NCBI GenBank assembly: GCA_963677915.2
Contig: CAXXGE010000041.1
Location: forward strand, 1-64,000
Source of the DNA: G963677915 sp963677915
Lineage (GTDB): Bacteria > Bacillota > Clostridia > Lachnospirales > Vallitaleaceae
DNA: 64,000 nucleotides
Direction: 5' to 3'
In this document: positions 59,896-64,000 of the stretch, one piece after another
Layout of the letters: each line of letters opens with the position of its first letter
Position numbering within the stretch: the stretch's first letter is position 1
Notes under the pieces: generated by a model
The model's input: the letters and a program-made list of their open reading frames with translations, nothing else
Told to the model about the DNA's origin: nothing
Database searches by the model: none
Made by a program: the position numbers and the translations under genes

Positions 59896-61338
59896 TCAAT
59901 CAAAATAAAGTTTCTGAATTTCAAGTCTGTATCGCTCTGCTGTCTCTTCCTTTTTAATATAGTAGTGTTCGCGAATTTCAGTCACGATGCCGATGTCCGC
60001 ATGCATGTCTTCCAGGTCGCTTTGCATGTCGTAAAGCGCCTTGTTGACCTTGTTGTCCGACTGGCTCTCAAGCAACCCGACTTCATCCAGGATATCGCTG
60101 ATGGCCTTTTGCCTTTCGATTTCCGGTTCAATGGTCAGGGCTGCCTGAATCTCTTTGAAATACCGCTCTGCTTCCTGCAGGTACTCGGTTTCAAGGGTTT
60201 TTAGATAGCTGGTATAGGCAATGATAACAGAATCAGACTCCGACACTACCGGCGGCTCCGGTTGTACATTACTATCTGTAATCGGCTTATCGGGTTCATC
60301 GGCAACGTCGTCCTCACTGGCAGCAATTGTGTTAAAAGGCACCCTGGATTCAGGGATTGCTTCGTCTTCAATTACGTTCAGCGCCTCATCTGTCAGCTGT
60401 GTTTCAATCGGCGACTCTGTCTCTGCAGCTGGCTGCAGCTCGGCTACAGTCTGTATTTCAGGGTGCGTTTCAACCGCCAACCACGTCGCGTTCAATCCTT
60501 CCCCGTCCCTTTTTCCGGTCAGATTGACGCTGCCTGTCAATACGCACATCAACAGAGCCAGAACCGCCGAATACTGCCATACTGGCTTTCTTTTGCGTGG
60601 GAACTTTCCGGTGACTTCCCCGATATGCCCACCCGATAGAAGTCGTCCGGGATTCTCATTGAAAATCCTCTCCGCCGTCTCCTTGCCATAATCTCTGGCA
60701 ACTTGTTTATACGCCGCTTTCAGGCAAGGTTTGCGTCTTGCATGTCCATGTCCATCCGATGCGATGAAATCGATGATGCCCATACCCAGCATCCCAGAAA
60801 CGGCATCGCGCACGGTTGCATGCCTCTTTTTGGATAGACTGGAGGCATTGCACTGAAAAAGGATGCCGTCCTTTCTCCAGACAGTCAGGAGCTCCAGATC
60901 GTCCCTACAAGCCCTGTACTGCTCGGGATGGGCCATGACCGGCTTGTATCCCAGATACTGCAGCTCGTGCAGGACAAAGGCAATATCCTTGGCCTCCGAG
61001 TGCTTATCGAATTCGACAAGCACATAGTTTGTATCACTGATGGTCTTGATATCAGGCGCTTTGTCATTTCTGAAATCATTAGCAGACAGATAGACTTCCG
61101 CTCCCAAATAGATGACCATGTCGGGATACAGCTCTTTCAATGCTTTTTCCAGTTTCTCGAACGCCTTCCTGAATTCGGCCGTCGAGGATTCGAATCCAAG
61201 CGGATGATGCATATGCGGCGTACAGACCAGATGTCTCGTCCCGTCATCATATGCCGTTTTGGCCATCTTCAGCGCATCTTCAATTGTAGCAGGTCCATCG
61301 TCAAGACCTGGTATTAAATGGCAATGAATATCAAACAT
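59896..61338 (-). CDS. CpsB/YwqE-type tyrosine phosphatase fused to a membrane-anchored C-terminal domain
   Basis: 480 residues; CpsB proteins are normally about 250. Residues about 1-240 are the PHP-type metal phosphatase: FDIHCHLIPGLDDGP, VCTPHMHHPLGFE, VYLGAEVYL, VMAHPEQYRAC and FIASDGHGHA. A membrane helix follows (about 250-268, KPVWQYSAVLALLMCVLTGSV), then an acidic linker (about 270-370) and a helical, probably coiled-coil domain (about 370-480). The N-terminal part would act on phosphotyrosines of CpsD; what the outer part does is unknown. Placed one base after cpsD. Confidence 0.88.
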   Translation of the reverse strand: MFDIHCHLIPGLDDGPATIEDALKMAKTAYDDGTRHLVCTPHMHHPLGFESSTAEFRKAFEKLEKALKELYPDMVIYLGAEVYLSANDFRNDKAPDIKTISDTNYVLVEFDKHSEAKDIAFVLHELQYLGYKPVMAHPEQYRACRDDLELLTVWRKDGILFQCNASSLSKKRHATVRDAVSGMLGMGIIDFIASDGHGHARRKPCLKAAYKQVARDYGKETAERIFNENPGRLLSGGHIGEVTGKFPRKRKPVWQYSAVLALLMCVLTGSVNLTGKRDGEGLNATWLAVETHPEIQTVAELQPAAETESPIETQLTDEALNVIEDEAIPESRVPFNTIAASEDDVADEPDKPITDSNVQPEPPVVSESDSVIIAYTSYLKTLETEYLQEAERYFKEIQAALTIEPEIERQKAISDILDEVGLLESQSDNKVNKALYDMQSDLEDMHADIGIVTEIREHYYIKKEETAERYRLEIQKLYFD

Positions 61339-61339
61339 A

Positions 61340-62023
61340 TTAACGCTTCCCCTCTTGGGAATAATAATAGTAGTAAGAGTTGTAGTTGCGGTCGTCGTTC
61401 AGTTTGATGCGGTTTAAAACGACACCGAGGATGTTGGCGCCCACCGCCTTAAGACTTTCCTTCGACCGCTTGGCAAGGTCTATATCCGTCTTGCCTGATC
61501 CGACAACCATGATAACGCCATCCACATAAGTGGAGAGGATGACAGCATCTGTGACAGGGGTTACCGGGGGCGTATCGAAAAAGATATAGTCGAATTTATC
61601 TTTCAGTGATTCGACCAGTCCTCTCATCGCGTGGGAATTCAATAGTTCTGAAGGATTTGACGGAATATGGCCCGCAGTCAATACATGCAGATTGTCAAGT
61701 CCCACAGCTTGGATATAAGCGCCCTTGTCACCACCTTCCAGCAGCATGTCGGCCAGTCCCCTGCTGTTTGACAGCATGAATATTTTGTGAAGCCTGGCTT
61801 TGCGCATGTCGCAGTCGATCATCAGCACATTCTTGCCGTTCTGCGCCATGGCAACCGCAAGGTTCGAAGCTACGACAGTCTTTCCTTCTCCAGGTATTGT
61901 GCTTGTAAAGGCTATCGCCTTCATGTTGCGGTCGACATTGGCAAACTGTATGTTGGTCCTAAGACTGCGGAAAGCCTCGGACACAGGTGATTTAGGATTC
62001 TGTTGAACGATTAGCTCTTCCAT
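61340..62023 (-). CDS. cpsD: CpsD-type bacterial tyrosine kinase
   Basis: 227 residues, a BY-kinase. Walker A TSTIPGEGKTVVASNLA, Walker A' MIDCDMRKARLHK, Walker B IIFDTPPV, and a C-terminal tyrosine cluster (NYNSYYYYYSQEG) that is autophosphorylated. GGAGGCGG site; overlaps cpsC by 32 bases. Needs the CpsC activator to work and controls chain length and export of capsule polysaccharide; CpsB removes its phosphates. Confidence 0.94.
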   Translation of the reverse strand: MEELIVQQNPKSPVSEAFRSLRTNIQFANVDRNMKAIAFTSTIPGEGKTVVASNLAVAMAQNGKNVLMIDCDMRKARLHKIFMLSNSRGLADMLLEGGDKGAYIQAVGLDNLHVLTAGHIPSNPSELLNSHAMRGLVESLKDKFDYIFFDTPPVTPVTDAVILSTYVDGVIMVVGSGKTDIDLAKRSKESLKAVGANILGVVLNRIKLNDDRNYNSYYYYYSQEGKR

Positions 62024-62735
62024 AGTCCGCCTCCTTTAGATCCGTTTCGATTTCAAAATCGACAATAGTGCCTATGACAGGCAGTTCCAGATATTTCTCT
62101 ATGTCGTCCGCTGTCTTCAGGGTGCTGTCAAGGAACTCTGCCAGGAATACCCCTCCGACTGAAAGCATCATGCCTACAATACCTCCCACAGCAACATTCA
62201 GGATGAGTTTCACATTGATGGGTTTCGGTATTGGGATGGCTTCATCGATGATCTCGACATTGTCCACCTTCAGAATGCGTACAACCTCTTTAATGAAGAC
62301 TTCGGAAGTGTTGTTTGCAATGTCTGCAGCCTGCTCGGGACTGTCCGATTCCACAGTAATCCTCAGTATCTCTGTCGTACCCACCGGTTCTGCGGAAATG
62401 GTCTCCAAAAGCTGATCGTATGTCACAGGCAGCTCGAGTCGCTCTATGACCTGTTCAAGGACAATTCTTGACTTGACGATTTCCGAGTAGGTGACTACAA
62501 GTTTCTGGCTCAGATTCAAGCTACCCAGATCGAAACCCGCAGCAATGTCTCCAAGACCGGATCCCTTGCTGCTGTTGACCATCAGCGTCGTCTGCGATCT
62601 GTAGGCAGGTGTGATGGCATAGTTCGTAAATCCGAATGCAATCGCAGCAGCCACGATGCCAGATAAGACAATGATCCACTTTCTTTTAAGCAAAATATGC
62701 AATAGTTCAATTAAGTCCCGTTCTTCTTCATGCAT
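61992..62735 (-). CDS. cpsC: CpsC/Wzz-type chain-length and kinase-activating protein
   Basis: 247 residues. Wzz layout: N-terminal helix (KWIIVLSGIVAAAIAFGFTNYAI), extracellular region with SQTTLMVNSS and TVESDSPEQAADIANNTSEVF, and C-terminal helix (LILNVAVGGIVGMMLSVGGVFLAEFLDST) followed by the Pro-rich/CpsD-binding tail LELPVIGTIVDF. It activates CpsD and sets polymer length. Starts 13 bases after the SLH protein gene. Confidence 0.93.
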   Translation of the reverse strand: MHEEERDLIELLHILLKRKWIIVLSGIVAAAIAFGFTNYAITPAYRSQTTLMVNSSKGSGLGDIAAGFDLGSLNLSQKLVVTYSEIVKSRIVLEQVIERLELPVTYDQLLETISAEPVGTTEILRITVESDSPEQAADIANNTSEVFIKEVVRILKVDNVEIIDEAIPIPKPINVKLILNVAVGGIVGMMLSVGGVFLAEFLDSTLKTADDIEKYLELPVIGTIVDFEIETDLKEADYGRANRSTES

Positions 62736-62747
62736 TTGACCACTCCC

Positions 62748-64000
62748 TTAGAATCCGAAAAAGCTGTGAAGTTCCTCCTCATATTCACCAGGTATCGAAG
62801 CTTCGACGGCTAATGCAATTTCCAGACGCTCTACAGTTCCGAATGTATCAAGCTCTTGGCGTACTGCGTCCATATCGCTTTCGAAATCATAGCTGCTGTC
62901 GTCAATGTAGTTGTTAATAGAATCCCTTATCTCTTCAATGACCGCCAACTGGCTTTCATTCATCTCAGGCGCATAGGAGGCCTCGCCGGCAAGAACCGCA
63001 TTCAGGTTCTCGACCATCATACCAAGGGCATGGGTTACCGTATACGCTTCTTCATCGAATGATAAGCCGAAAAAGCTGCCAAGCTCCTCCTCGTAGCCAT
63101 CAGGTATCGAATCTCGAATGGTTTCCAGCAACTCTAACTGCTCGTCAAACTCGAATGTATCCATTATTTCCTGGCGCACGTTATCCATATCGCTTTCGAA
63201 ATCATAGCTGCTGTCGTCAATGTAGTTGTTAATAGAATCCCTTATCTCTTCAATGACCGCCAACTGATCGCTGTCCATCTCGTTAGCATCTAGGAGCGCA
63301 TTCAGGTTCTCAACCATCAGCCCAAGGGCATGGTTTATGGCATCCTCTTCTTCATCGGGTGGATCGGATGGATCAGTCGAACCGGTGGATCCTGATAAAC
63401 CTGACGATCCGGATGATCCGCCGCTCATGCTTTCCTCTTCGACCGCTTCTTCAGCCTTTTTCAATACTGCAAGCAGGGAAACGACAATCTCCGTTCTGGT
63501 GATGGCCTCTCCACCCCTGAATACGCCTTCTTCATCCAGGCTCATGATCTTCTCCTGAAGCAGGCCGAGGACGTCGCTCAGCGCCCATTCTGCAACTTCA
63601 TCGGCAATGTTCATGGATTCTGTCTCTTCATATCCGAGGATTCTGTTGAGGATGACAGCCGCTTCCTCTCTGGTAATCAGACTTTCAGGCTGGAAAGTGC
63701 CGTCCGGATACCCTTCTATGTAACCATTGGCAACAGCGATTCGAAGGTGCTCCAAGTACCAGGCGTTCTCCGGAATATCTGTGAAATCGAATTCGATATC
63801 CGTTTCTTCGTATTTAAAAGTCCGGTTGACCAGCGTAATGAACTCGGACCGTTTCAATCCTTCAAGCGGCCTGAATGTCCCATCCGGATAACCTTTCAGA
63901 AGGCCTCTCTCTGTGAATTCATTTATTTCAAACATAGATTCCGTATTCTCATCCACATCAGTGAACGCGCAGGCAGGAACTGCCAAACTCAGCGCTACAG
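62748..64000 (-). CDS. S-layer homology (SLH) domain protein, partial at the window edge
   Basis: At least 417 residues; the N-terminus lies beyond base 64000 but the visible start reads VALSLAVPACAFTDVDE, the end of a signal peptide. Three SLH domains (about 1-165: RGLLKGYPDGTFRPLEGLKRSEF, ANGYIEGYPDGTFQPESLITREEA, RGGEAITRTEI) anchor it to the cell wall. A Ser/Gly/Asp/Pro linker leads to two copies of a ~105-residue helical acidic repeat containing QLAVIEEIRDSINNYIDD. First gene of the polysaccharide cluster in the direction of transcription. No enzymatic domain seen. Confidence 0.88.
   Translation of the reverse strand, partial: VALSLAVPACAFTDVDENTESMFEINEFTERGLLKGYPDGTFRPLEGLKRSEFITLVNRTFKYEETDIEFDFTDIPENAWYLEHLRIAVANGYIEGYPDGTFQPESLITREEAAVILNRILGYEETESMNIADEVAEWALSDVLGLLQEKIMSLDEEGVFRGGEAITRTEIVVSLLAVLKKAEEAVEEESMSGGSSGSSGLSGSTGSTDPSDPPDEEEDAINHALGLMVENLNALLDANEMDSDQLAVIEEIRDSINNYIDDSSYDFESDMDNVRQEIMDTFEFDEQLELLETIRDSIPDGYEEELGSFFGLSFDEEAYTVTHALGMMVENLNAVLAGEASYAPEMNESQLAVIEEIRDSINNYIDDSSYDFESDMDAVRQELDTFGTVERLEIALAVEASIPGEYEEELHSFFGF
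62869..62951. repeat. 83-base direct repeat, copy A (in the SLH gene)
   Basis: Identical to 63184-63266 over 83 bases; the surrounding copies of the 315-base unit are more diverged. It encodes the QLAVIEEIRDSINNYIDD region. Confidence 0.9.
63184..63266. repeat. 83-base direct repeat, copy B (in the SLH gene)
   Basis: Second copy of the same repeat, 315 bases from copy A, in the same frame. Confidence 0.9.

Noticed and set aside
62869..63266. CRISPR-like direct repeats
   Set aside because: Only two copies, 83 bases long, in frame inside a protein repeat; no spacers or cas genes.
1..64000. tRNA, rRNA or known riboswitches
   Set aside because: I looked in the intergenic gaps and found no cloverleaf or recognisable riboswitch core; a covariance search would be needed to exclude weak cases.

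Overview
The window looks like a chromosomal segment of a low-to-mid GC Gram-positive anaerobe of the class Clostridia (Bacillota). The evidence is a WalRK-YycH-YycI cell-wall regulon, DnaD/DnaI-type primosome proteins, a CpsB/C/D (BY-kinase) capsule module, an S-layer (SLH) protein, a serine-phosphorylatable HPr and strong Shine-Dalgarno sites with frequent TTG/GTG starts. No rRNA, tRNA or CRISPR array was seen, and I cannot assign a genus from sequence alone.

Region by region. (1) 1-5.9 kb, minus strand: an IclR-controlled TRAP transporter locus with two M24-like peptidases. The large TRAP permease carries four single-base deletions in short A/T runs and the first M24 gene carries one. (2) 6-12.1 kb: a GH2 glycosidase with a carbohydrate ABC transporter (two permeases and a lipoprotein binding protein), facing a divergent ArsR-type regulator. 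(3) 12.2-21 kb, minus strand: a polyol PTS operon with a D-allulose-6-P/ribulose-P epimerase, an HxlB-like isomerase, mtlD, mtlF, mtlA, HPr, Enzyme I and a P-loop kinase. mtlA is cut by an IS630-family element at a TA site; removing the element restores the frame exactly. (4) 21-23.5 kb: a DeoR regulator, an orphan sugar-binding lipoprotein, a 35-residue membrane ORF and a HAD-phosphatase remnant. (5) 23.6-30.3 kb: a YjiH membrane protein, then a TetR regulator divergent from a flavoprotein / CCG iron-sulfur / flavoprotein operon with a consensus promoter and palindromic operators.

(6) 30.4-50.3 kb is conserved chromosome: murC, dnaD and dnaI on plus, then yhaN/yhaO, a Crp/Fnr regulator, murA, an FGGY kinase, the walRK-yycHI operon, an M23 peptidase and a D-Ala-D-Ala carboxypeptidase on minus. 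Four long palindromes built from one shared REP-like unit lie between these genes. (7) 50.3-52.9 kb: an NADPH-dependent FMN reductase-like protein, a membrane-anchored unknown and a ClpP-fold serine protease. (8) 52.95-54.43 kb: a compact IscB nuclease element with an upstream structured region that I read as its omegaRNA (HEARO RNA). The element sits between a promoter plus ribosome binding site and the start codon of a bactofilin-like membrane protein, so the host promoter probably drives the guide RNA. This is the most exciting part of the window. (9) 55.7-64 kb, minus strand: a surface polysaccharide locus (SLH protein, CpsC, CpsD, an unusual CpsB fusion, PglF/CapD-like dehydratase, SGNH hydrolase).

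By eye the first ~23 kb is clearly more AT-rich than the rest and holds most of the sugar-use genes and broken genes, so it may be an accessory island. Most frameshifts noted are one-base losses in short homopolymers, so sequencing error must be kept in mind beside real decay.
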